DNA of 64,000 nucleotides from Erythroxylum novogranatense (lineage: Eukaryota; Streptophyta; Magnoliopsida; Malpighiales; Erythroxylaceae): the NCBI GenBank assembly GCA_029891385.1, contig CM057233.1, positions 32,842,540-32,906,539 on the forward strand. The letters run 5' to 3'. The notes below the pieces were generated by a model. It made no database searches and was not told the DNA's origin. It saw only the letters and a list, made by a program, of their open reading frames with translations. The position numbers and the translations under genes are program-made. Positions 11,747 to 23,274 of the stretch are shown here, one piece after another. Position 1 is the first letter of the stretch; each line of letters starts with the position of its first letter.

Positions 11747-12855
11747 ATTCTCCCCTCCTAATAAAAATTTCGTCCTCGAAATTTCATATACGATTTATCA
11801 GAAAGGCAGGGGAGTTTTTTTTCGATTAATACCCTCTGTTTCCCACTGATTTTACTACACGACTAAATGCTGTCAATGAACGGAGATCCAAAACAAGCAA
11901 TTACTCTTTTCCTTTCTCGAACTTTACATAATTTACTGCTTTCTCATGATTATGCGCAATTCGTCACTTTCAATATCAATAACATATATATCGGATCCTA
12001 ACAATATTTCCAATTCTATCTATGAAGCACTTTGTGAATCCGAATCATCTTTTAGGTTTTAGCCTAACTTACTAATCCATAATTCTATTCACACCACAAT
12101 CACATAGAGGCCCCTCATCACGAATTCAATTTCCCTTAACTACACCTTTATTTCCATCTAAGTACATTTTGGCCGAGGCCATACCCTTCAAAATATTTCA
12201 TTTATCTCTTATCAGATTTCGTTATTATCAAACCACAAATCTCATGAGATTTATAACCTCAATGTGAATCAATTCGACTCATTGTCACCACCTTAAATTA
12301 CTTAGCCTATCACTTTATTATCTTGATCACATAATATAGGGATCACGACTCCTTTTGGACAGTAAGACCCCTTATACACTTTTCGAATGGTGACACCAAT
12401 ATAATGATTGTCATGCCATAATCCCTTTGCACTATACATCAATCTCATATCCCAATGAAGTCCAAAATTATCAATGTCACATTTGGCTTCAGGAGTCAAG
12501 CCTGTTGATTAATCACACACATCATCGTTCAATTTAACAGATTATACCAGCAATTGCTTCTCCACAATACTTTTACTAGAACATAACGCTTCGATTTTTT
12601 CTTATGCTTTCTCGAACCATTCACTTATAATCATTTGATTTCCCAGTCTAACCTTTCAATTACTCTGTCAATACACTCTTGCTAGAACATAAAGCTTCGA
12701 TCATTCCTTACATTTTCACTAACAGTTCCCGTAATAAGTATCACCCATATCTCTTAATCTGAACTATACCTATCACTTTCCTCACAATTGGAGTTAATTC
12801 CCGTTCCTCAATACAGTTTATAATTTCTACATCCTCACTTCGGGTTTTGCCAATC
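11747..12855 (-). mobile_element. PPT and internal remnant of element X (minus part)
   Basis: Directly inside the short LTR the minus strand has a purine tract, ATTAGGAGGGGAGAAT (11747-11762), and the hairpin AAATTTCG-AGGA-CGAAATTT (11765-11784). Beyond it the sequence is AT-rich without frames. A stretch around 11990-11940 (minus strand: ATCCGATATATATGTTATTG) resembles 57600-57640 of E at the same distance from the PPT, so X belongs with the A/E non-coding family. Similarity to LTR sequence in plus orientation begins near 12856. Confidence 0.68.
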
Positions 12856-14095
12856 TATGTGTGTTTAATATGACGCATTGATGCCAAGTGGAGATAATGG
12901 AGGGTTTATATGTGTTTGATTTTGATTGATTTCGGACCATAGGTGTCTGAAATATTTGGAATAAGATAACGAAGTGCTACTTGTGTGTAACTGTTTGTGA
13001 ATGTTACATTGGAGATCTCGAACCAGAGGTCCGAGGAAATGGAAAATTGATATTGAAGTGTTAATTGTCTGTTTTGACACATTGGATGGGATTGTCAATG
13101 TGATATAGTAGGATGAAATAAATTGGAAATGTAGATAATTAAAATACCGGACCGAACGTCCGAAGAACTGGCAAAATGCGTTGACATGTAAATGGAAATT
13201 GGAATAGGTACATTGCATGCATAAACATAAAAGTATGATCAGATAAAAGGCGATTTATGTAACCGAGCAGCCACCATATCGGGGCATATCACGCCTAACG
13301 ATATGAGAGCTTTCACCAACGCACAGACCTCAGTCCACGTATTTGAGCCTCGGGCTCAATGTATCGTGGCTTCAAGCCCATGTTTTCAGAGCCACCGGCT
13401 CAACGCAATGTGCCCGCTATCGGGAAGCCAAAGCATGCAGCCACAACAACGAAATGAAAATGGAACAGTGTCACATGTGCATTGCATATATATATATATG
13501 ACTGTAAATGACTGAAATATGTGAATGTTGAAATTGCATGTGTATATGAAATTGGAATTGAAATGTGATAATATGTGGTATTACTGTAAATGCTACTGTG
13601 TGCTAATATGATTGGTAAATGCATGAGTTGGGTGAACCATCGATGATGGTTTCTCACTGAGTTCGCAAACTCACCCAACATTGCAATTATTTTTCAGGAA
13701 TTGAAGAGTACCCCGTTAGTGAACCGGGAGTATGATTACTACAAGAGAGTCGGTGTTCGATGTCGGGATCAGTTCACGTCTGCATTTGTGTCATTTTGAC
13801 TTATGTGTAAATTTATATTCCGCAAAAATAGTAATGAATTATTTGAGGGCCCTAATTGATAAATATTGTTTGAAAAGTGATATTTGATAAAGAGTAAGAC
13901 TGAAATGGGGTTTCGTATCACGGGCCCGAATCGTTTATTTTAATTCCGTGCACTTGACTGTTTCAAAAACAAAAAAAAATATCATAATGAGTTTTTGCAC
14001 TGCATTGACTGCTCTAGCGTACCACCCTCGCGGTTTGCAGGCTCGGATATCGCCGTCGATGTCGGGTTCGGGTCTCGTGGGAGTGGGATGCTACA
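12856..14095 (+). repeat. LTR 3' part, copy 1, in element X
   Basis: Closely similar to 14669-15896. It contains the U5-side boxes shared by the gypsy LTRs here: a GAGCC/GGCTC hairpin array (13270-13430), the palindrome ACCATCGATGATGGT (13635-13650), a splice-acceptor-like TTATTTTTCAG (AG at 13696-13697), and the end GGGAGTGGGATGCTACA at 14095. It begins abruptly at about 12856 without the upstream LTR portion. Confidence 0.8.
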
Positions 14096-14123
14096 TTTGG
14101 CCGAGGCGACACACTTCCAAATA
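14096..14123 (+). other. Short filler between LTR copies in element X
   Basis: The ~27 bases after copy 1 (TTTGGCCGAGGC...) are neither LTR end nor LTR start. They resemble 12165-12200 in the same orientation (ACATTTTGGCCGAGGCCATA). They look like templated filler at a joining point; a decayed primer binding site after the LTR end is a weaker alternative. Confidence 0.5.
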
Positions 14124-15896
14124 TTGCATGTATAATTTTGACATCTTATGCATCAATTGCATGAAGTTTTGCTTTGACTAGATGGGTATGTAAATTGGTT
14201 ATTTAATTGATGGTTGAATGATATATTAGTTGATTGAGTGATTAAATTTAATGCTTATGAAGGTAGGAAAGGTGTTAAAATGAAAGGAAGTAAATAGAGC
14301 TGGAAAAAAATGGATTTGTACCTATTGCACTGTTTTGATCATAACTAATGGTGTGGTTATGCAAATGAGACAAGGTTTGTGCCTAATGAAACTTTGGGAT
14401 GTTCGCTTCAAATTTGTGTGAAATAGGTGATGTTAAATTGTATTGTTAGAAGGGTGAATCTTTGCATGGAAAGTTACTGTTTGTAGGGTCTGTGAACAGT
14501 ACCCGCATATATGACCTGATTACTTTGTTGATTTTTCTAAATTAATTGAGATGGAATTTGGGAAAATGGTTTTCATGGAAGTTGTAGAATACTGAGTTAG
14601 CTTTCCATTTCCACTGATGATGTTAGCTCGGAAGTACAGGTGAGTAACCTAGTTGGTTCCTCAACCTTTATGTGTTTAAGATTTTGCAATTTTGCCATGT
14701 GGAGATAATGGAGGGTTTATATGTGTTTGATTTTGATTGATTTCGGACCATAGGTGTCTGAAATATTTGGAATGAGATAACGAAGTGCTACTTGTGTGTA
14801 ACTGTTTGTGAATGTTACATTGGAGATCTCGGACCAGAGGTCCGAGGAAATGGAAAATTGATATTGAAGTGTTAATTGTCTATTTCGACACATTGGATGG
14901 GATTGTCAATGTGATATAGTAGGATGAAATAAATTGGAAATGTAGATAATTAAAATACCGGACCGAACGTCCGAAGAACTGGCAAAATAGCGTTGACATG
15001 TAAATGGAAATTGGAATAGGTACATTGCATGCATAAACATAAAAGTATGATCAGATAAAAGGCAGTTGTGACCGGAGCAGCCACCATATCAGGGCATATC
15101 ACGCCCAACGTATATGAGAGCTTTCACCAACGCACAGACCTCGGGTCCATGTATTCGAGCCTCGGGCTCAATGTATCGTGGCTTCAAGCCCAATGTTTTC
15201 GAGTCACCGCTCAACGCAATGTGCCCGTTCTATGGGGACAGCCAAAGCACAGTCACAACAACGAAATGAAAATGGAACAGTGTCACATGCGCATTGCATA
15301 TATATATATGACTGTAAATGACTGAAATATGTGAATGTTGAAATTGCATGTGTATATGAAATTGGAACTGAAATGTGATAATATGTGGTATTACTGTAAA
15401 TGCTACTGTGTGCTAATATGATTGGTAAATGCATGAGTTGGGTGAACCATCGATGATGGTTTCTCACTGAGTTCGCAAACTCACCCAACATTGCAATTAT
15501 TTTTCAGGAATTGAAGAGTACCCCGTTAGTGAACCGGGAGTATGATTACTACAAGAGAGTCGGTGTTCGATGTCGGGATCAGTTCACGTCAGATTTGTGT
15601 CATTTTGACTTATGTAAATTTATATTCGCAAAAATAGTCTTGAATTGTTTGAGGGCTCTAATTGATAAATATTGTTTGAAAATTGATATTTGATAAAGAG
15701 TAAGACTGAAATGGGGTTTCGTATCACGGGCCCGAATCGTTTATTTTAATTCCGCACTCGATCGCTTCAAAACAAAAAAATATCATAATGAGTTTTTGCA
15801 CTGCATTGACTGCTCTAGCATACCACCCTCGCGGTTCGCAGGCTCGGATATCGCCGTCGATGTCGGGTTCGGGTCTCGTGGGAGTGGGATGCTACA
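14124..15896 (+). repeat. LTR middle and 3' part, copy 2, in element X
   Basis: It starts in the middle of an LTR body (TTTTGACATCTTATGC, compare S1 at about 16885). It then carries the end of the micro-exon-like block (CGGAAGTACAGGTGAGTAAC, 14629-14648) and the duplicated 3' portion (14669-15896) with hairpins, an acceptor-like TTTTTCAG (AG 15506-15507) and the end GGGATGCTACA. The ~2-kb LTR body between these parts in S1 is missing. Confidence 0.76.
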
Positions 15897-15998
15897 TTAA
15901 TATCCTTGGAAAAGGTCACGCTAACAAAAGACCTTTGCACGCCAATGTCAATCAAAACTTTAGCATCTCTACCGAGACCACACATAACACTTTATAAC
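15897..15998 (-). pseudogene. Element H pol: N-terminal part of protease
   Basis: The minus strand reads VMCGLGRDAKVLIDIGVQRS then FVSVTFSKDIN, a retropepsin active-site region. The catalytic aspartate is present, but the usual D-S/T-G-A is changed to D-I-G-V. Reading continues at 11355 beyond element X. Only 102 bases remain between X and S1, and the ATAAC duplication of S1 forms the right edge. The changed active site indicates an inactive protease. Confidence 0.85.
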
Positions 15999-16496
15999 TG
16001 TAACATCCCATCACCGATGGGAAGGGTAAAATGGTAATTTGAAACGGGTTAGGAATGTTTAAACTTATCTCGGCATGATCATGCATAATATGGCCTCTAT
16101 ATATATATGAATGGCAATTTTTGCCTATGCACATGATTGTAGATGCATTCATGACATTTCCCGGCATATGTATCTATCAAAGTGTTTATGGTGAAAAATA
16201 TGTTATTTGTGCTTGAAAATTTGAATTGGAGTGATTTATGTGTGTTTTCCATTTTTGGGGACTTTTAGGGATTTTTCTGGAATTTTTGGGGAAACTTTCC
16301 AGACCAGAAAAAATTGTCAAGTGACGGACTGATTTGGGTTTCCGGTACTGGAAATGACTGTCCAATGGCACTGAAAAATTAGATACATGATTTTAGAATT
16401 TATTACTTTGAGCCATTGGAATTTGGAGACAAAATTGGACTAGAAATTGAATTGTTATTGGAAATGAATTAATGAGGGCTTAAAAATAAGACAAGT

Positions 16497-16553
16497 GGCA
16501 AGTGACACATGTCACTTGCCTACTTAGTCTTATGCTCAAGTGTTGTATAAATA
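16497..16553 (+). promoter_or_regulatory. S1 promoter region: inverted repeat and TATA box
   Basis: A perfect inverted repeat (arms GGCAAGTGACA and TGTCACTTGCC, 2-base loop, 16497-16520) lies 25 bp before TATAAATA (16546-16553). The identical inverted repeat stands before the TATA-like box of the E 3' LTR. This is the expected site of LTR transcription start. Confidence 0.6.
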
Positions 16554-17453
16554 TCCTGCCTTTTTCAAGCTTCCACGACACTTGTCTTTCAAAGGCTTTT
16601 GGAGTTTGGTTTTAGGGATTCTTTCTTCTCTTCTTCGTGGCTTCTTCCCCTTGCTTCTTTGTTGGTTCTTCTTCCACCCTACAAAGAATTTTTTTGTTTA
16701 TTAGCTTGCTCTTCTTCTCTTCCCACATAAATCCACACTTAATCCTTGGGATGATGATGATTATTGTGTGGGTGAGTGATGGTCGTTTATGTGGAGTGAA
16801 GTAGAGGGTTTGGTGTTAGTTGAAGAATTGAAGAAGGTTGAAGTTTAAATAGGTAAGAGTATGTTTTATGTTAGTTAAATGCATAATTGTGACATCTTGT
16901 GCATTAATTGCATGAAGTTGTGCTTTGACTATATGGGTATGTTGCTTCTTTGATTGATTCATGATTGGTAAATGATGAATTAGAAGTTAATGGATGAGAT
17001 ATGATGTAGTATTAAGTTGTTTTGGGTGGTTAGGAAGGTTGTTACATGAGTGTTTATTAATGGGAGAGGGTTGAGAGTAGTTGCTTCAAATTTGTGGACT
17101 TGTGTTCAAGGATAGGTTGTGACTAGTTTATGGTGCATATATGGAGTAAATTGAATGTTATTTGGGTTAGACATGGTATGGAAGATGTAGGATGTGAGTT
17201 AGGTTATAAATCTGGAAAATTGAACTTGTGTATGTTTCAGGTGTTTGATCATAACTTTTGTTATGGTTATGCTATTGAGATGAGCTTTGGCTTAAATTAA
17301 ACTTGAGAAGTTTGGCTAGAATTCTTATGAAGGAAGTTCTATCCAATTGTGGCTTGAAAGGTTTGGAATTTTTCTTTGAAAGTGAGACATATGTGCAGGG
17401 TGAATGTTGGTGAGGCTAACATTGACGATTTTGTGACTAGAAACTTGGGAAAT

Positions 17454-18540
17454 TTTTCTAGGCTAAAGTAGATAGATTTTGTGAAATTGATCTTCATGAA
17501 AGTTGAAGATTTTCTTGTTATCTTTCTATCACCACCAAGTATGACATTTTTTTATTTCTAGGTTGAAAGTTATGGCTTGTTAACTTTCAGATGGTAATTT
17601 ATGTCTAAATGTGTTTTGGTGTGTGTACTATCTCTAAGTATGGATTTTGGTGATTTCTGTGTTCTGACGTTAATTTTGGACTGTTATGGTTGAAATTATC
17701 TCAAGTGATCTTATGGAAAGTTGTAGAGGAATTTTTAGCTTTGTAATGAGGTATTATATGTGAATTTTGGATGAAGGGATTGTAAGTTATGAATTTGTAA
17801 AGTTTGGATACGGCTTAGGTTCTATGCTGATTTAATACTCTATAACAGGGCAGCCACAATAATGGGAAATTTGAACTAGTTAGAGTTCGAATTTTCTTTT
17901 AAGTCCTTCATGAGAATTGTAGCATGTGTTCTACTATTTTCAGTGATATCAAGCATGGAATTTTTCGATAATGGGATAGGAAGTTATGAATATTGGTAGA
18001 TTGTGTTACTGTTGAGAATGACTTATTTAGGCAGAAACTTTAAGTGAGAATTTGATTGGTTTAGAGGTTGAATTTGCTTCCAAGATGTTTATGAAAGTTG
18101 TAGAATATGCTTTTCTCTTTTGATTGATATAAAACTTGGAATTTTTAGCAATGGGGATGGGAAGATATGAGTTTTGAAAAACTGTTGTACTATTTTGAAT
18201 GGTATTGTGAAGACAGTAGTTTTGATTGCATTTTTGACACCCTTAGAGGTGAAATTGGTTTGTGAGCTCTTCATGAAACTTGTAGGATTTTCTGTTCTCT
18301 TTCCAATGAGTCCTCATTTGTGATTTTTGGACAATGGAGTAGAGAATTATGATGTTTAGAGTTTCTATCATTGTGTAGGATGATGTTTATCTGACAGATA
18401 CTTTTATGGGGGTTTTTGACTCCTTTAGAGGTATATCTGGCTCTTAATCTCTTCATTGAATTTGTAGATTTTTCTTTTAGCTTTCCATTGATACCAAGTT
18501 TATTCAATTTGGAGTTCTGAGTAAGAAGTTATGAATTGGA
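17454..18540 (+). repeat. Degenerate 150-185-bp modules in S1
   Basis: A loosely conserved unit is repeated about six times (near 17480, 17705, 17905, 18085, 18265 and 18450). Each has CTTCATGAAA.TTGTAG, a TTTC/TTTCCA box, a GATATNAAG-like box, an AATTTTTGG-like box and a GAAGTTATGA tail. Copies differ strongly, so it is an old internal repeat and not a satellite. Confidence 0.65.
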
Positions 18541-18594
18541 GAAGTTGGGTTGTCGGAAGAAAAGAGACCAGAGTTTTCCAGGTCAACCACTGTA

Positions 18595-18665
18595 GACGAC
18601 TTAGTCGACTAATAGGTTTTCGACTAGTCGACTAATGCATGTAATTTTTACATGCATTAGTAGTC
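18595..18665 (+). repeat. S1 palindrome cassette (TAGTCGACTA type)
   Basis: Two copies of the perfect palindrome TAGTCGACTA (18602-18611, 18625-18634) are followed by a hairpin with arms AATGCATGTA and TACATGCATT (18634-18643, 18649-18658). It sits just before the conserved box TTTTCCATCCGACCTCCGAT (about 18709-18728). Confidence 0.75.
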
Positions 18666-19239
18666 ATGTTTTCTTGACCCGACCTCTCTCTACTCTTTTT
18701 CTTATAACTTTTCCATCCGACCTCCGATTGATCTGATTTTTGAAGCGTTGGATTCATAAGACATTCCTCTACCCCTCCATGAAAATTTATGGATTTTGAG
18801 ATTAAATTGAAAAAGATTGATTATATCAAAGTGAGAGGATTGGTTGAAAAAGTCTGAACATACTTCAGTATTTTGGTGATATCTCGATCTGTAGAGATCC
18901 AAATGAGGTGATTCTTATTCCTAATTAAACTAGAGACATGGGGATACAAGTTATCTGAAGGAATCAAATTTTCAATTTAGTCCCTAAGATGTTCAATTTT
19001 TGGAGTGAAGTTAGGTATAGTGTACAGTCTCGGTTTTAGCAATAATTGGACCTATAGAGGTCCGAATTGAGTGATTTTGGTGTCAATGAGTTTCTAAAAT
19101 TTAGAGGAAAATATTGTGACGGGAATTTTTGGTATAATGCTGGGAATGTCACGAACATGCATACATGTGCATTATTAAATCTCTGATTGCACATTTGGTA
19201 ATGTTTGAATATTTTGGCTGTTTTAGTGGTGCATTTGGA

Positions 19240-19300
19240 ACGTCAACCCACAGATGTTGCCGAGACTTCCAGGCATTAGCTTCGGAAGCAGATGGTGAGT
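19240..19300 (+). other. Conserved micro-exon-like block in S1
   Basis: CCCACAG (AG 19252-19253) is followed by a short conserved core with GAGACTTCCAGGCATTAGC and by a splice-donor-like GTGAGT (19295-19300). Versions of the block occur at the same relative place in S2, S3, E (twice), S4 and, in part, X. Splicing is inferred, not shown. Confidence 0.5.
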
Positions 19301-20084
19301 GACCTAGACGGTTCCTCAATTATTATTTTCTTCTGCTTCTACTTCTATGGTGAATAATGCTGGGATTGTGTTTTGATTATGAATTCCGGACAGAAGGTCC
19401 GAGGTATTGGGAGATTATGTAACACCCCCTTACTGTAGAACACACACCGAGACGCCCGGAGGTCATTTCGGTACATATCCTACGATAAAGGCGAGCTACG
19501 TTCTATCATTTTATTCACGTCACATGGCATCATATTAAAAGTTTGCTTCTAACGCATCAATAGAAAATTCACAATATTTTGAAACCAACTGTTTTCCTCA
19601 TTTCATTTCTCTAGACAAAAGGTTACAGCGTCTTTCAATCTTTAATACAATGTTCATCCACAAAATCTATTACCAAAAGCACTACAATGATGAGGAAATT
19701 ATGAAAAATCTAATTATGTCATCCAAAAAGCCCAATTGACCGACCTTTGCGCCATGACTTCACTTTAAACACACTCTACACGGTAGTGGAGCCACTCAGA
19801 TGCTAAAGTCGTCTATCGGTCCTGAAAAGACAACATTGCAATTTTGATGAGTTTTGCGAACTCAGCGAGAAACCATCATTGATGGTTTACCCAATTCATG
19901 CAGCACTCAAGCAAATTGCATAATATTGTACACTAGCGCATTCAGAAGTACCACATGAGGATATTTAAGCAAATCACAAATGAATAAGGCATTTTGGCCT
20001 GTCACCCATTCACAATATTCAATCAATTATGTATGCATTGCATATGACATGTTCCCATTTTAGTTCGGTGTTGTGACCGAGCGC

Positions 20085-20195
20085 CTGTACTGTCCCAATT
20101 AGGGCACATTAAGCGGTGAGCCTGTGGCTCTGAATCAGTGTGGGCTCGATGCCCAATACGGTGAGCTTTTAGCTCTCGGTAGCTGCTTCGGTCAC
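20085..20195 (-). repeat. Mini-hairpin array in S2
   Basis: On the minus strand this has the GACCG.AGCAGC.ACCGAGAG start followed by short inverted repeats of the GAGCC/GGCTC kind (for example GAGCCACAGGCTC). It corresponds to the arrays in X, S1, E and S3. Confidence 0.6.
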
Positions 20196-21384
20196 AACTA
20201 TCTTTATATGTGCATGCATTCATGTATGAAATGAATATGTCCCAATTAAACAGTACACGTATCGCAATCAGTAAACATGTCACATTAAAACAAGTAAATG
20301 CACAAAGTGCACAGATTCACAACCAGATCACACTTCTATGTCATATCTCCAATACATCGGACCTTCTGTCCGGAATTCACAACATACACAAACACAAAAC
20401 CCGTCATTATCCACCACAGTAGACATATAATAATTGAGAAACCTATCTAGGTTACTCACCAACTGCTCCCAAAGTTAGTGCCTGGAAGGTCCGGCAACGT
20501 CTGTGAGTTGACATTCCAATTACTCCTCTATAACGAATAACATACATATAATCACAATTTGTACAAGTATCGATGTTTAATAATGCACACGAATGAAAAT
20601 AAAATGTACAATACATGCATGACAATCCCGGGTAGCATTCTATCACTTTCATTGCAAGGTCATTCTCAAAACAAAACTCATCTTTTGCTAAATCACACTT
20701 TCGGGTTTATAGTGAATCACACTAAATTAGAGAGTGAAGAAGATATCTTTTTATCATACTCCCTTCTATAAATGTGTTCCTCTAAGTCTTAAGATTCCAT
20801 TTGTACCAAAATCACTCAATTTGGGTTAGTAGATTGGGAGATAGACCTCAAACATTGATAGACTGTTTAAAGCATACTAAAACCGATTCCATCCAGCATT
20901 TGAACATCTTAGAGATTGAATCACAATTGAACTTCTTCATATGATTTGTAGTCCTATAACTTAAATTTACTACAAATAAAGAATCATCTCATTAGGAATC
21001 CTATAGCTCTACATATAAGCAAAACATTGAACTCTGTTCAGTAAAACTACTCCCGTTGACAATGTTCCAATAGACTCTCACACTTTCATTTGATCAATCT
21101 ATTTCAATTTAACTCAAATTAATACAATTTTTTGTGGATATATAGGAAAATGTGTTAGGAATCCATTTCCACAAGAATCAAGTCATTTTGAGCTCTATAT
21201 AAGGAGTTATAGTCAAAAGAAGCAACCATGCTCATAACTGTCCTCCAATCGAACATACTTTGGCGCAGATGACATAACTTTCGTTCTATATGTCTGAATG
21301 ACTTCGTTCTTAGATGGTTGGAAAGAAGACATCTAGTGATACAACTTTCATTAAAACCAAAAATTATAATTCTGTCGTTAAGGG

Positions 21385-21505
21385 GGTCACACGGGCCGTG
21401 TAAAGCCACACGGTCAGACCGTGTAACTTTTTGGTGAAATGTGTCCCTTGAGCCTGGATTTACACGGGCCGTGTAATGGTACACGGGCAGACCGTGTAAG
21501 CTACG
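21385..21505 (-). repeat. S2 palindrome cassette (ACACGGGCCGTGT type)
   Basis: ACACGGGCCGTGT (21389-21401) and TTACACGGGCCGTGTAA (21460-21476) are accompanied by two half-matching copies ending CAGACCGTGTAA. The cassette occupies the LTR position that TAGTCGACTA palindromes occupy in S1. Confidence 0.72.
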
Positions 21506-23274
21506 GATTAACTAAATTTTTCACTTCTAAAACTCCTCAAAAAGTTCCTAAACCCATTCTAACCTTTCATACACTCTTAAACATCCCCAAAACACCTATT
21601 CTTAAGCAAATAACACTCCAAAATCATTAAACACTAGTTACACTTCCTTCACTCCTTTCATCCATCAATCACAACTTCACCTTATCCTTCCTAATTTTCC
21701 AGTCTTTTTCCATAACCTACCTTAGTTCAACATAGTATTACTCCAAGCTTAAGATCATTCATTCCAAGTGATGAAAACCATTCATACACAAGCCATATCC
21801 CCTAGTTAATCAAACACTCTACATGAAACACAATCCTATACCTTTATTCATAACAATTTCAACACTCACATTTGAGATTCTTCAAGACAAAATTCACAAT
21901 TAACATCTTCATAAGAATTGTAGTCAATTTCCTCTATTTTCATTTAAACCAAGCCTCAACTCATTTGGACAACTATAGAAGAAATTATGACTATGCAATT
22001 GAAGCACACTCAAAGATCAAGCTATTAAAATTTTCCAGATTTTTCTTCTTCAATCATTTAAGCAACATTCAACTCATCTATTCCATCTCATGCCTAGATC
22101 ATCTTTTCCATGACAATTCCTCATCAATTCCTACCTAATTCAATTCAAGAAATCACTCACAAACAAAGCAAAAGCTACAATTTATCATAATCCCAAAACA
22201 GGGCATACACATATATATCCATTCATAAACAATTTCTACACTCATCCAATCATTCCTTTGAAAATCATTCAATCACTTAACCTCTATATACCCTTACATG
22301 CATTATCACTCATCCCATATATCCACAAACAAGATATGAACATGAATTTGTATCATCCAAGACACATACATAAATCTTGCCATATCAAAACATCACAACT
22401 CAAGTTAATCATCATGTTAGTCTAAAATGAACCATACCAAGACATTGAAAGCAAACACTTACTTGATTTAACAACAAACTCTTCAAATTCTCACAAAACC
22501 TTAGTTCCCAAGCATCCCATGTTCTTCATCTTGAAAAAGGTAAAACTAGGTTTTCTTATGGCAACTTAAAGAATCAACAAGATGGTAGTAGAAAGTGAAA
22601 GATGGAGCAAGGTTTCAAGTAGGTGAATCACCAACTCATGAAGGAGATGAAGAGAGGGAGATGGAGCCACGAAGAAAAGGGAAGAAATGACTTAAAATAC
22701 AACTCCAAAGGCTTTAAAGAGTAAATTTTGTGGGAGAGCCAAAAGAGGCTTCAATTTAGATGGTCATTTAACCTAATACATGGCTCTAAACATGCCATGT
22801 GTCAAACCAAGATTTAACCTTTAATTTCTTCTTAAACTAATCAATTTCAAGCCCAATTTCCCATAAATAACACTTGTCAATTATTCCTATAACCATATGG
22901 CCAAAATTCAATTCCATAGGCACTAAATTCTACTACCGATTATCAGTTGGTCTGCCCCTCGGCATTTTTCCTAGTCCGGGATTTACCCCCGAAAAATTTC
23001 AGAAAAATTGCTAAAATTCTCCAAAATTATAAAATCAATAATGTCACTCTCCAAATAAATTTTCAAAATCAATAACCCACAATTCTCAACCCATTCACAA
23101 GTAGAACCAAATATACCGGGAATGTCAATGAATGCATGTACAAAAATTTCATGTGCAATCAATACAATGTTCACAATACAAATATGTCACAAAATGCATG
23201 AACAAGCAATTGCATTACTAAGCTCTCACTAAACACCCATATTTCCTATTTTACCCTTCCCGCTGGTACTGGGA

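Larger units (their letters stand above)
11356..15896. mobile_element. Element X: aberrant insertion with U5-type LTR ends at both borders (TSD TTAAT)
   Basis: The insertion is flanked by TTAAT (11351-11355 and 15897-15901) and splits the H protease. Its left border, TGTAGCACTCCACTCCCA, is the reverse complement of an LTR 3' end. Its right border, GGGAGTGGGATGCTACA, is an LTR 3' end in direct orientation. Both outer ends are thus U5 ends facing outward. Inside are a minus-oriented 391-bp LTR with PPT and internal sequence (11356 to about 12855), then two plus-oriented LTR 3' parts (to 14095 and to 15896). A standard element would have one U3 and one U5 outer end. Confidence 0.78.

Noticed and set aside
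13303..13515. Open frame of 70 residues in X copy 1
   Set aside because: It lies in the hairpin array and is frameshifted in copy 2; not a gene.
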